Part shown: piece by piece, positions 7,613 to 15,220 of the stretch
How the letters are laid out: every line of letters starts with the position of its first letter
Position numbering within the stretch: position 1 is the stretch's first letter
NCBI GenBank assembly: GCA_964454305.1
Contig: CAYVXX010000026.1
Location: forward strand, 1-27,609
Reading direction: 5' to 3'
Origin: JAUSPI01 sp964454305
Lineage (GTDB): Bacteria > Desulfobacterota > Syntrophia > Syntrophales > JADFWA01
Length of the DNA stretch: 27,609 nucleotides
Notes under the pieces: generated by a model
Database searches by the model: none
What the model saw: the letters and a program-made list of their open reading frames with translations, nothing else
Told to the model about the DNA's origin: nothing
Translations under genes and position numbers: made by a program

Positions 7613-7640
7613 TTGACTTGCTTCTAAAACTCTATATAGT
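7613..7640 (+). promoter_or_regulatory. Sigma-70-type promoter for the cold-shock gene
   Basis: TTGACT (7613-7618), a 16-bp spacer and TATAGT (7635-7640). Transcription would start near 7647, leaving a leader of about 120 nt before the ATG at 7770, typical of cold-shock mRNAs whose leader folds as a thermosensor. The 334-base gap 7436-7769 holds this promoter and that leader; upstream of it (7436-7612) is the divergent control region of the binding-protein gene, where I see no clear minus-strand promoter. Confidence 0.65.
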
Positions 7641-7769
7641 TTCTCTTCAAAGAAAGTTAGGATTGAGACATTTTAAAGTACGAAGCTAGACAGCAAGATT
7701 ATCAGGTTACTTTTTTTTTACATGTAGACGATCCAACTTTAGAAAATTAAAGAAAGGAGGATTGCTACA

Positions 7770-7973
7770 ATGGAGAAAAAAGGTACCGTAAAATGGTTCA
7801 ACGAAAGCAAAGGGTTCGGCTTCATCGAAAACGATGAGGGCGGCGATGTGTTTGTTCATTACAGCGCTATTGCAGGCGACGGGTTTAAGGTTTTATACGA
7901 AAACCAGCGCGTGACATTTGAGATTGAGCAGGGCCAGAAAGGTCCGGCAGCAACGAACGTTAAGATTCAGTAA
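7770..7973 (+). CDS. CspA-family cold-shock protein
   Basis: A 67-aa single cold-shock domain, the full family length. It binds single-stranded RNA and DNA and melts RNA structure. RNP1 is KGFGFI (14-19) and RNP2 is VFVHY (27-31); the N-terminal GTVKWFN and the end GPAATNVK are typical. The ATG has AAAGGAGG nine bases upstream. It is a single-gene unit between its own promoter and a strong terminator. Confidence 0.97.
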   Translation: MEKKGTVKWFNESKGFGFIENDEGGDVFVHYSAIAGDGFKVLYENQRVTFEIEQGQKGPAATNVKIQ

Positions 7974-7990
7974 GTACTGATCTCGACAAT

Positions 7991-8030
7991 AAAGGCACTT
8001 CGGGCTATGCTTCGGAGTGCCTTTTTTTTT
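7991..8030 (+). terminator. Intrinsic terminator of the cold-shock gene
   Basis: AAAGGCACT (7991-7999) pairs with AGTGCCTTT (8016-8024) around a 16-nt loop, and the T-run extends to 8030. It lies 17 bases after the cold-shock stop codon. Confidence 0.88.
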
Positions 8031-8057
8031 GACACGAGAGGACAAATCCCATATAGT
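8029..8057 (+). promoter_or_regulatory. Promoter of the SPOR gene
   Basis: TTGACA (8029-8034), a 17-bp spacer and TATAGT (8052-8057), close to consensus. The -35 begins in the last two T residues of the cold-shock terminator, so the unit is insulated yet immediately restarted. Expected start is near 8064, giving a leader of about 56 nt. Confidence 0.65.
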
Positions 8058-8119
8058 AGACCGGCAAGTGGAAATCCCCGATTATTTGAACATACCTTTT
8101 AAAACGGAAATTTTAAGTT

Positions 8120-8938
8120 ATGGATACCGAAAAGAAAACGGATGAAGAAATTCTTGGTGAACTGGAAAATATATACCAGCGGGTTGCCAAGGAAGATGTA
8201 GGAAAGATAAGCTTCGCCGATTTGAACGAACCATCCGAAACAGAACCGGAAGAACAGCCGGGCAAAAAACCGTCAGCCCTTGTCTTTTACGGCACAATAT
8301 TTCTGGCGGTTTGTTTAGTGGGCATTGTCCTTACGATATTTATTATCCGGCACACCGGAACACCGGATATCAAACCGACCGTTAAAACGCCAACCTATGA
8401 AACGCCAACCTACAGGATATCTATAACAATTCCCCCGGCTCCCCCGAAAACAGAAGTAAAAACGCCTCCCGAAACGGAGCCGGAAAAGGTTGTCGCGACC
8501 GTACAGGATAAGAAAGAGGAAATACCGCCGGCTTCCCCAAAAACGGATGTAAAAGCGCCTCCCGAAACAGAACCGGAAAAGGTTGTCGCGGCCGTACAGG
8601 ATAAGAAAGAGGAAATATCGCCCGCTCCCGTAAAAAAAGAGGAGACAGAAAAAAGAAAAGAGATCAAACCGGCAATAGAAAAACTATACACAATTCAGAT
8701 CAGCGCTATCCGAAATTTTGAAATAGCGAAGGGTTTTTTGAAAAAAATTGAGGTGAGTCAACCGGATGTACACTTGGACAGGTTTGATTCGAAAAAATAC
8801 GGTGTCTGGTACAGGGTTTTTACAGGACACTTTGCCAGTAAGACAGAAGCCTTAAAATATATGAAAGAAAAGAATATAAGGAAGACTTATCCGGGCAGTT
8901 ACATCCTGAAGATACCTGCTTCCCCACCCAATAAGTGA
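8120..8938 (+). CDS. SPOR-domain membrane protein with internal repeats
   Basis: The 272-aa product is bitopic. It has a charged cytoplasmic N-terminus (1-52), one membrane helix (54-76), a proline/glutamate-rich periplasmic linker (80-188) and a C-terminal SPOR domain (about 189-266, starting LYTIQIS). SPOR domains bind denuded glycan strands at division septa, so a role in septal peptidoglycan remodelling is likely. The linker contains two near-identical 31-residue repeats (105-135 and 136-166) and the start of a third. No strong ribosome site precedes the ATG (only GGAAA). It is convergent with the J-HTH gene, 24 bases away. Confidence 0.82.
   Translation: MDTEKKTDEEILGELENIYQRVAKEDVGKISFADLNEPSETEPEEQPGKKPSALVFYGTIFLAVCLVGIVLTIFIIRHTGTPDIKPTVKTPTYETPTYRISITIPPAPPKTEVKTPPETEPEKVVATVQDKKEEIPPASPKTDVKAPPETEPEKVVAAVQDKKEEISPAPVKKEETEKRKEIKPAIEKLYTIQISAIRNFEIAKGFLKKIEVSQPDVHLDRFDSKKYGVWYRVFTGHFASKTEALKYMKEKNIRKTYPGSYILKIPASPPNK
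8432..8617 (+). repeat. Tandem 93-bp repeat inside the SPOR gene
   Basis: Two in-frame units, 8432-8524 and 8525-8617, match at 84 of 93 bases by my alignment. Each encodes PPA(P/S)PKT(E/D)VK followed by an identical-looking ETEPEKVVA segment and QDKKEEI. Copy number is likely to vary between strains and would set linker length. Confidence 0.9.
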
Positions 8939-8962
8939 ACCGGTCCCCCTGGCGGGGACTCT

Positions 8963-9604
8963 TCAGCCATCTATCCGTTTCATATATCGAGCTATGATGG
9001 ATTCGCTGTTCGTATGAAAACAATCCAAATAAGATTTCAAGAAGCTTCTTAAATGAAACCTGGAAGGAAGGGCATCAAACTGGTCTTCTTCAATTGCGTT
9101 GAGGAAGCCGATCCGTATCTTAGTATGTTCAGAAATGTTTTCGAGGGACACTCCCAGTGCCTCTCTCATCTTCTTCAGATCCTCTCCCGTCAGAACATCC
9201 TGTGCAAGAATTTCTATGATAACAGGGTTTGATGCCGCCTGTAACCTCAAGTCCTTTGATATTGATGTTACGCTTGTCCTTTCTTTAGAACGTTTCAAAG
9301 CTATTATTGGAATCGGTTCCTTGCTATCCTCACAGTAAAGTGATTCTTCAACTACGATACCATCTTCAAGAAGCTTTCTATCATACTCGGATCTGGTCTC
9401 CTTATCAATCAGCGTTAAAAATGCCTTTTCCAGCATGGACAGAAGTTTGTCTCTTTCATATTTGGAGAAAAAAGAATAGCTGACCGGTGAACTGTTCCCG
9501 TACATCTGTAAAGCTATTTTATAGGCATTACGGATCTCAAAAGGGGAGGCATCGGAAGAAATATCCAGGATTTCGTAATAATGCTGTTCTTTAAATGGCT
9601 TCAT
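8963..9604 (-). CDS. Degenerate J-domain protein with RodZ-type helix-turn-helix
   Basis: The 213-aa product has two parts. Residues 8-78 look like a J-domain (YYEILDISSDASPFEIRNAYK ... SEYDRKLL), but the HPD that stimulates Hsp70 is absent; the site reads YGNSSP. Residues 138-208 are a RodZ N-terminal-like HTH (LKKMREALGVSLENISEHTK, then a LPSRF...SFLKSYL turn-helix). Unlike RodZ there is no membrane helix. The gene follows the MinD-like gene by 28 bases on the same strand, so they probably form one unit. A role as a partner of that ATPase is an inference. There is no clear ribosome site; a near-palindrome TTAGGT-TG-ACCTAA (9609-9622) lies just upstream of the start and could be an operator. 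Confidence 0.72.
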   Translation of the reverse strand: MKPFKEQHYYEILDISSDASPFEIRNAYKIALQMYGNSSPVSYSFFSKYERDKLLSMLEKAFLTLIDKETRSEYDRKLLEDGIVVEESLYCEDSKEPIPIIALKRSKERTSVTSISKDLRLQAASNPVIIEILAQDVLTGEDLKKMREALGVSLENISEHTKIRIGFLNAIEEDQFDALPSRFHLRSFLKSYLDCFHTNSESIIARYMKRIDG

Positions 9605-9632
9605 GGCATTAGGTTGACCTAACGGTCAGTTT

Positions 9633-10574
9633 TTACAGTCGTTGTTTCGTCAGGGCGTCATCACGGACATTGGACTTTCGATTGCTTATGGATAAAATAT
9701 TATTGCAAAAATGCCTGATATCAAGAGCGGCTTGTGTATAGGGGTATCGATAAATAAAGGCGTCTCTCTCACACACGGAATCGTGAACACGGTCGTCATA
9801 GCTGATATTTCCTGAGAATTCCATTTTAATGCCAAGGTGTTTGTTGACGATGTTACACATCAGCATTCCTAATCTCGGATTATCTTTTTTCCGGAGCTGA
9901 TTGAGAACCAGATGAAAGTTCATGTTCTGCACAGACCGTTCCAGGGCTTTACCTTTTTGAGGATACTGTTCTTTCATTAATAAAACAAGGGCTGAGAGGT
10001 AATCGATACTTGAATCTTCATACCTCGTCAATGCTGTTTCAACCAGCTTTTTGAAGTCCCGCTGATTGAGCATCTTTCTAACTTTGCGAAAATACACAGC
10101 CCGAATCAGCCGGTATATATTTTCGATTGAAGTTGGTTCCGGTGTGGTTACAAAAACACCCGAAACAGATATCATGAAAAAATCAATTATGTTAAATGAT
10201 GTTCCCGCTCCGACATCGAGCAGGATAAAGTCATAGGAAAGCTTTTTGAGCGCGCGTAAAACCTTCATTTTTTGTGCGTACAAAAGATTGGCCACATCCA
10301 GGCTGTTACTGGCGCCGCTGATCATAAAAAGGTTGGTTATCTGAGTTTCAATAACCGTTTCCTCAAGGGTCTTAACCTTTTTGTTTATGAAATCCGAAAT
10401 GCTTTTCTTGGGGTAGGGTATACCTATAATGGTATGAAGATTAGCAGCACCCAGATCAACATCGACCATGAGGGTTTTCTTTCCCTGCTCGGCTAGCCAA
10501 ACACCGAGGTTTCCGACAAGAAAGCTCTTCCCTGACCCCCCTTTACCTCCCCCAATTGGCCATATATGTGTCAT
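9633..10574 (-). CDS. MinD/ParA-family ATPase
   Basis: A 313-aa deviant-Walker P-loop ATPase of the MinD/FlhG type. The Walker A is GGGKGGSGKS (8-17) with signature Lys11 and catalytic Lys16; the Walker A' is VDVDLGAANLH (37-47) with Asp40; the Walker B is FILLDVGAG (116-124). TTPEPTSIENIYRLIRA follows, as in FlhG/MinD-like proteins. I do not see a clear MinD-type amphipathic membrane-targeting helix at the end. Such ATPases position division sites, flagella, chemoreceptors or other cargo. No flagellar or min genes are nearby; the only partner is the J-HTH gene 28 bases downstream. Confidence 0.85.
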   Translation of the reverse strand: MTHIWPIGGGKGGSGKSFLVGNLGVWLAEQGKKTLMVDVDLGAANLHTIIGIPYPKKSISDFINKKVKTLEETVIETQITNLFMISGASNSLDVANLLYAQKMKVLRALKKLSYDFILLDVGAGTSFNIIDFFMISVSGVFVTTPEPTSIENIYRLIRAVYFRKVRKMLNQRDFKKLVETALTRYEDSSIDYLSALVLLMKEQYPQKGKALERSVQNMNFHLVLNQLRKKDNPRLGMLMCNIVNKHLGIKMEFSGNISYDDRVHDSVCERDAFIYRYPYTQAALDIRHFCNNILSISNRKSNVRDDALTKQRL

Positions 10575-10636
10575 ATCTACCCGGCCTCTACGGTTTTGTG
10601 CATATAATTACATGATATTTTGATAATATTGAAGCT

Positions 10637-10790
10637 CCCCGCAGCAAGGAGACTGTGTCATAATTCCCTTTTTTGTCATTTCGAGCAAAGCGAGAAATAT
10701 TAATACTTAATAAATTTAATATGTTAAGATTCCTCACATTCGTTCGGAATGACATTTCACCCTATTACGACACAGTCTCAAGCAGCGGGG
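10637..10790. repeat. MITE-like nested inverted-repeat element
   Basis: Outer arms are CCCCGC...GAGACTGTGTC (10637-10659) and GACACAGTCTC...GCGGGG (10769-10790); the core 16 bases of the arms (10649-10664 and 10764-10779) match at 15 of 16. Inside is a second palindrome bounded by TGTCATT and AATGACA, with TTCGAGCAAAGCGAGAAA on one side and CATTCGTTCGG on the other, of the type found scattered in many bacterial genomes. The centre is AT-rich (ATATTAA...TTAATAT). It encodes nothing. It fills much of the 299-base gap between the MinD-like and PIN-like genes. Confidence 0.75.
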
Positions 10791-10819
10791 AATGCGCTCG
10801 CTGTTCAGTTCAAGTAATT
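10791..10819 (+). repeat. 29-bp dispersed repeat, copy 1
   Basis: This noncoding block (starts AATGCGCTCGCTGTTCAG) recurs in inverted orientation at 27464-27492 with two mismatches in 29. It directly abuts the MITE-like element on its left. Confidence 0.7.
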
Positions 10820-10873
10820 ATGCCTTGGTTCCGTACGGTCCGGCAAGAACACCGCGTAATCGGTCATTTTTTA

Positions 10874-11674
10874 TCAGGGGAACGACTGGGCATAATGGAA
10901 AGGGGAATAGCCGGTGCGTAAATAGATTTGGGGAAACGCTTCTTCGAGTCCCGATTTATTATATAGAATTTCAAGTATCGTAAGGATGTGTAGATCTCCA
11001 GACCATATAGTTTTTGGTTGATTGTCAGATGCGGCCCTTAAACAACAATTTGCAACAAGGCCGAAATCATTATCTGCGGGGTATTCTGAATTGACATTAT
11101 TGAAAAGGTCTTTGCAGGACTTTACAATCGCTTTGTACAGGGGGGTTTCGCTAAAGTCAAAGACACGTCCGCTAACTTTCAGGGTTTCTATCAACATGTC
11201 GATATTTTGAAGATAGTTCTTCTGATGTCTCCAGATATCTTCAATCCATTCTATCCCGTAATGCGACCGTTCATTGAATGAAGCGAGGAAGTTTTTTATT
11301 CCCTGCTTCTGCTCTGCATAGATCTCTTGAGGTATTGTAACGTCAAGTGTAAAGATAATCTCTTCCAATACACTGAGAAACCGGTTCAATTCTTGAAAAA
11401 GCACAGGAAGATATTCTCTATATTCTCTGTTGTCAATCCGTTTTATAAAACCCGTGTAAGCGAAGATTTGGTTTATTTGCGCGGCTTTTACATACCCCGG
11501 ATACCGTTCAATCCCGTTATTAGAGACTTGAACCTTACGAGGATCGTCAATTTTCGGCACAGAAAGTTCGTCGTGTATATATGCGGAAAACATATTGGAG
11601 TCGATGACATTTTCGAACTGGTTCTCCTGTAATGCAGCTTTTAGCGAATAGGGATATTTTCCTGTCTTTCGCAC
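10874..11674 (-). CDS. PIN-like domain protein
   Basis: The 266-aa product has the acidic pattern of a PIN-like nuclease fold. There is an N-terminal strand with ENVIDSNMFS (Asp25), a central IPQEIYAEQK (Glu117/Glu121), and a C-terminal block ADNDFGLVANCCLRAA (Asp201, Asp203) followed by KTIWSGDLHIL (Asp227). The helices between are longer than in VapC toxins. An RNase role is therefore possible but unproved. The start is GTG with AAAAGGAG eleven bases upstream; no in-frame ATG precedes residue 28. No antitoxin-like gene sits next to it. Upstream on the same strand, 91 bases away, is a small membrane protein. Confidence 0.6.
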   Translation of the reverse strand: MRKTGKYPYSLKAALQENQFENVIDSNMFSAYIHDELSVPKIDDPRKVQVSNNGIERYPGYVKAAQINQIFAYTGFIKRIDNREYREYLPVLFQELNRFLSVLEEIIFTLDVTIPQEIYAEQKQGIKNFLASFNERSHYGIEWIEDIWRHQKNYLQNIDMLIETLKVSGRVFDFSETPLYKAIVKSCKDLFNNVNSEYPADNDFGLVANCCLRAASDNQPKTIWSGDLHILTILEILYNKSGLEEAFPQIYLRTGYSPFHYAQSFP

Positions 11675-11765
11675 TCTTGATCCGGCTCCTTTTCAGGGAC
11701 ACATTGTGTATTTCCAACTTGTTTAAACTGTTACGTTTTATTATAGGGGCACAGGGCGATTCAGG

Positions 11766-12035
11766 TCAAGATGAATTATTCTTTTTTTCTCCTTTTTTTT
11801 CTCCTTCTACGAGCTTCTCGAATTTACTCTCATCGTAATCGTATGTGATCGGTTTAAGATCTTTTTCAGTAGCAGTAAAAACATAAAATATGATTATGAT
11901 TGGTGCTACAACGCTCACTATTTTAATCAGAATAGTAGAATGTTCCTTAAAAGTAGCATGGTCGGAGAGGTTCCAGAATAAGAAAAACCAGACGATTGCC
12001 CCTGCTATCAAAATGCACTTGTGAGAAAATTTCAT
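11766..12035 (-). CDS. Small membrane protein, 89 aa
   Basis: Two hydrophobic segments (about residues 8-23 and 34-55) precede a charged, lysine- and glutamate-rich tail. The ATG at 12035 has AAAGGAAA upstream and starts directly before the first helix; an earlier start at 12110 would add 25 residues without such a site. The family is not recognised. It lies upstream of the PIN-like gene on the same strand and is divergent from hom. Confidence 0.55.
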   Translation of the reverse strand: MKFSHKCILIAGAIVWFFLFWNLSDHATFKEHSTILIKIVSVVAPIIIIFYVFTATEKDLKPITYDYDESKFEKLVEGEKKGEKKNNSS

Positions 12036-12135
12036 ATTTTTTCCTTTTCCAAAAGTTATAAGGCTTCCCTCGACTCCTGCCTCAATACTATTTGTGAGGA
12101 AAACTTTCAATATTTTTCCACAACTTTTATTTTTT

Positions 12136-12173
12136 TTGACAAATCAACACGAACTGTTATAGAAGTTTGTCAA
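12136..12173 (+). promoter_or_regulatory. Promoter of the hom operon with an 8-bp inverted repeat
   Basis: TTGACA (12136-12141), a 16-bp spacer and TATAGA (12158-12163). A perfect inverted repeat TTGACAAA (12136-12143) and TTTGTCAA (12166-12173) overlaps the -35 and lies just past the -10, so a repressor bound there would cover the promoter. The leader before the ATG at 12242 is about 70 nt; I see no attenuator or leader peptide of the threonine type. Confidence 0.55.
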
Positions 12174-12241
12174 GAATGATTCGTTTTACCCGTTGCGTTC
12201 GAAGTTTTAGCTTACCGCAATGGCAGAAAGGATATCTTCAA

Positions 12242-13561
12242 ATGAAAGAAATACAAGTTGGTTTAATCGGTTTTGGCACTATCGGAACAGGAGTTGTGAA
12301 GCTCCTGCAGGATAATGCCCGGCTGCTGGAAAAGCGGCTTGGGGCAAGGCTTGTTTTAAAGAAAATAGCTGATATTGATTTAACGACTCCCAGGAACGTG
12401 CAGATTGAAAAGAATATCCTTACAAAGGATGCCGGAGAAATATTAAACGACCCGGAGATATCTATCGTTATAGAACTTATGGGCGGATATGAACCGGCAC
12501 GTTCATTCATTCTGGAGGCAATGCACAAGAAAAAGAGTGTCGTTACGGCAAACAAGGCACTGCTGGCAGTCCATGGGAACGAGATATTTAAAACTGCCGA
12601 GGAAGAAGAAGTAGACATAGGCTTTGAGGCGAGTGTAGGGGGTACCATCCCCGTCATCAAGACCTTAAAGGAAGGCCTTGTAGCCAACAACGTTAAATCG
12701 GTTTTCGGAATCACAAACGGAACGTCCAATTTCATACTGACAAAAATGACAGATGAGGGGGAAGATTTTGACACTGTGCTCAGAGAGGCGCAGGATCTTG
12801 GATTTGCCGAGGCTGACCCTAAATTTGACATCGAAGGGATTGATTCTGCCCATAAACTTGCTATAACACTGTCACTTTCCTATGGAAAGCGGGTAAATTT
12901 TGACGATATTTATATGGAAGGAATCTCGAAAATCAGTCAGGATGACATAGAATTTGCCAGGGAACTGGGGTACAAGATCAAGCTGCTTGCCATAGCGATT
13001 CAGAGGGAAGGCTGCGTTGAAGCAAGGATCCACCCTACGATGATCCCTTTTGATGACCTTCTGGCTAATGTAAATGGCAATTTTAATGCCTTCCATATCA
13101 TCTGTGACGCCGCCGATTCCGTCTTCCTTTACGGTCAGGGCTCAGGAATGATGCCTACGGCAAGTGCGGTGGTCAGTGATCTGGTTGATATTTCAAGGGA
13201 CATGCTGAAGGGAATAGCAAGGAGAGTCCCTTCACGTTCCAGTCGTGAGGATATTATCGAAGATATCAAATTAATGCCGATGGATGATATCGTAACAAAT
13301 TATTATTTCAGGTTTTCTGCCGTAGATCGTCCCGGTGTGCTTTCCAAAATATCCGGGGTCCTCGGTGAAAACAATATAAGCATCGCCAGCGTGATCCAGA
13401 AGGAGAGGAAACAAGATGATGCCGGTTCCGTACCGATAGTAATGATGACCCATGAATCGAAGGAAAAGAATGTTCAGAAGGCATTGAAAGAAATTGACCG
13501 GCTCGATATCGTCAGGGGAAAAACGATACTTATCAGAATTGAGGATGACAAGCTAAAGTAG
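12242..13561 (+). CDS. hom: Homoserine dehydrogenase
   Basis: The enzyme reduces aspartate semialdehyde to homoserine, the branch point to threonine and methionine. The 439-aa product has the NAD(P) motif GFGTIGTG (10-17), the catalytic-domain signature around VTANKALLA, GGTIPVIKTLKEGL and GTSNFILTKM, and a C-terminal ACT domain (RFSAVDRPGVLSKISGVL onward) for feedback by threonine. The ATG at 12242 has AAAGGAT upstream; the frame extends further 5' but only through non-conserved residues. It is the first gene of a seven-gene operon and lies 20 bases before the proposed homoserine kinase gene. Confidence 0.96.
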   Translation: MKEIQVGLIGFGTIGTGVVKLLQDNARLLEKRLGARLVLKKIADIDLTTPRNVQIEKNILTKDAGEILNDPEISIVIELMGGYEPARSFILEAMHKKKSVVTANKALLAVHGNEIFKTAEEEEVDIGFEASVGGTIPVIKTLKEGLVANNVKSVFGITNGTSNFILTKMTDEGEDFDTVLREAQDLGFAEADPKFDIEGIDSAHKLAITLSLSYGKRVNFDDIYMEGISKISQDDIEFARELGYKIKLLAIAIQREGCVEARIHPTMIPFDDLLANVNGNFNAFHIICDAADSVFLYGQGSGMMPTASAVVSDLVDISRDMLKGIARRVPSRSSREDIIEDIKLMPMDDIVTNYYFRFSAVDRPGVLSKISGVLGENNISIASVIQKERKQDDAGSVPIVMMTHESKEKNVQKALKEIDRLDIVRGKTILIRIEDDKLK

Positions 13562-13581
13562 GATTTATACAGGGTACTCAG

Positions 13582-14811
13582 ATGAAATACGTGATTTTGC
13601 TCGGCGACGGAATGGCCGATTATCCCTTAGGTGAATTGGGAGGTAAAACTCCTCTGGAATTCGCGAAAACACCCAACATGGACAGGATCGCAGGGGAGGG
13701 AACACAGGGATTGATAGAGACCATACCGGATGGATTTCCTCCGGGGAGCGATGTGGCAAACCTTTCAATCCTCGGCTATGATCCGGAAAAATACTACACA
13801 GGCCGAGGGCCGTTAGAAGCGGCAAGTATGGGGCTGAAACTCGACGATGACGATGTGGCATTCCGATGCAATCTGGTAACACTCGGATCGGGAGAGGAAC
13901 CCGTAATGGAAGACTTCACCGCCGGCCACATAACATCCGAAGAAGCAAAGAAATTAATCCATGACGTAAATTCCGAACTTGGATCCGACATCTTCAGATT
14001 TTATCCCGGCGTAAGTTACAGACACCTCTTTGTCTGGAAAGGCGGCCCGGTTTCTGATAAGACAACTCCCCCGCATGATATTAACGACAGGGTCATTAAA
14101 AATTACCTGCCGCAGGGACACGGCGCCAAAGAGCTGAACAGGCTTATGCGGCTTTCACAGGAAATATTAAAAGATCATCCCGTTAACAGGGCACGTATCA
14201 TGGAGGGCAAGAAACCTGCCAGTTCAATATGGCTCTGGGGGCAGGGAAGGGCTCCAAGAATAGAACCTCTGACTGAGAAGTATAATTTTAAGGGCGGGAT
14301 TATATCCGCTGTTGATCTTTTGAACGGCACAGGGATTTATGCAGGACTTGAGGTTATCCATGTTGAAGGCGCTACGGGCTATACGGATACCAATTATGAA
14401 GGTAAGGCCCAGAATGCCCTGGAAGCATTAAAAAGGATGGATTTCATCTTTGTTCATGTTGAAGCCCCTGATGAAATGGGGCATGAAGGAAATATAGAGG
14501 GTAAAATCAAGGCCATTGAAGATTTCGATGAAAAGGTCGTGGGTACCATTCTGAGTAAAATGCACGCACTGGGAGATCTGAGGATTATGGTACTGAGCGA
14601 TCACCTGACCCCCATCAGTCTGAGGACACATTCCTCAGACCCAAGCCTCTTTGCCGTTTTATCTTCCGTTGACGGTGAAAATCTCAGAGAGGGAAACCCT
14701 TTTGGAGAATCATCAGCTAAAAATGGCGGGATTTTAGTATCTCCAGGACATTTATTAATGAATTACTTTATAAAAAACTGGGGGGAGTTCGTTGAAGGAA
14801 AACGTGGTTAG
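13582..14811 (+). CDS. Phosphoglycerate-mutase-like protein, proposed homoserine kinase
   Basis: The 409-aa product belongs to the alkaline-phosphatase superfamily and resembles archaeal cofactor-independent phosphoglycerate mutase (ApgM). It has LLGDGMADYP (Asp9), PPGSDVANLSILGYDP with Ser56 at the nucleophile position, HVEAPDEMGHEG and LSDHLTPISLRTH as metal ligands. Bacterial members of this subfamily (TIGR02535) have been proposed to act as homoserine kinase, largely because they sit beside hom and thrC. Its place immediately after hom here supports that reading over a glycolytic role. No GHMP-type ThrB is in the window. The gene overlaps the next one by 20 bases. Confidence 0.85.
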   Translation: MKYVILLGDGMADYPLGELGGKTPLEFAKTPNMDRIAGEGTQGLIETIPDGFPPGSDVANLSILGYDPEKYYTGRGPLEAASMGLKLDDDDVAFRCNLVTLGSGEEPVMEDFTAGHITSEEAKKLIHDVNSELGSDIFRFYPGVSYRHLFVWKGGPVSDKTTPPHDINDRVIKNYLPQGHGAKELNRLMRLSQEILKDHPVNRARIMEGKKPASSIWLWGQGRAPRIEPLTEKYNFKGGIISAVDLLNGTGIYAGLEVIHVEGATGYTDTNYEGKAQNALEALKRMDFIFVHVEAPDEMGHEGNIEGKIKAIEDFDEKVVGTILSKMHALGDLRIMVLSDHLTPISLRTHSSDPSLFAVLSSVDGENLREGNPFGESSAKNGGILVSPGHLLMNYFIKNWGEFVEGKRG

Positions 14812-15220
14812 CATACGCGTAATTTACGCAGATACCGATGCCATGGGTATCGTCTACCATACAAACTATCTCAAATGGTTTGAGATTGGACGGACGGAGT
14901 TGATGCGGAAAATGGGCGTTGTATATGCGGAGCTGGAGGCAACGGGATACAATCTGCCCTTAACTGAAGTCAACTGTCATTATCTAGCACCGGCAAGGTA
15001 TGACGACATCATTCTTATTGAAACAAAAATAGGCTATTTCAGAAGCTCTAATATCAAATTTGAGTACCTTATCCGGGATGAAAAAAGGGGCACTATTCTG
15101 GTAGAAGGTTACAGCGTTCATGCGTTTACGAACAATAAGGGGAAAATGGTAAAACCGCCAAAGGAAATAGCTGAAAAGTTTAAAAAATCTATGGAGAGAC
15201 TCAATGGCACTAAAAATTAA
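14792..15220 (+). CDS. YbgC/FadM-type hotdog acyl-CoA thioesterase
   Basis: The 142-aa single hotdog domain hydrolyses acyl-CoA thioesters. The signature YADTDAMGIVYHTNYLKWFE is clear, with Asp16 at the catalytic position. The start is a TTG with GGGGGAG six bases ahead, inside the end of the upstream gene; no ATG lies nearby. The 20-base overlap at this end and a 17-base overlap with the next gene indicate coupled translation. Its substrate within this operon is unknown; YbgC proteins often associate with envelope lipid metabolism and tol-pal genes, which are not present here. Confidence 0.9.
   Translation: MKENVVSIRVIYADTDAMGIVYHTNYLKWFEIGRTELMRKMGVVYAELEATGYNLPLTEVNCHYLAPARYDDIILIETKIGYFRSSNIKFEYLIRDEKRGTILVEGYSVHAFTNNKGKMVKPPKEIAEKFKKSMERLNGTKN

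Noticed and set aside
10874..11674. Toxin-antitoxin module with the PIN-like gene as VapC
   Set aside because: The protein is twice VapC length and no small antitoxin-like gene is adjacent; the upstream neighbour is a membrane protein.
13582..14811. Glycolytic phosphoglycerate mutase as the main call
   Set aside because: Operon position after hom and the subfamily's proposed homoserine kinase role fit better, though mutase activity is not excluded.
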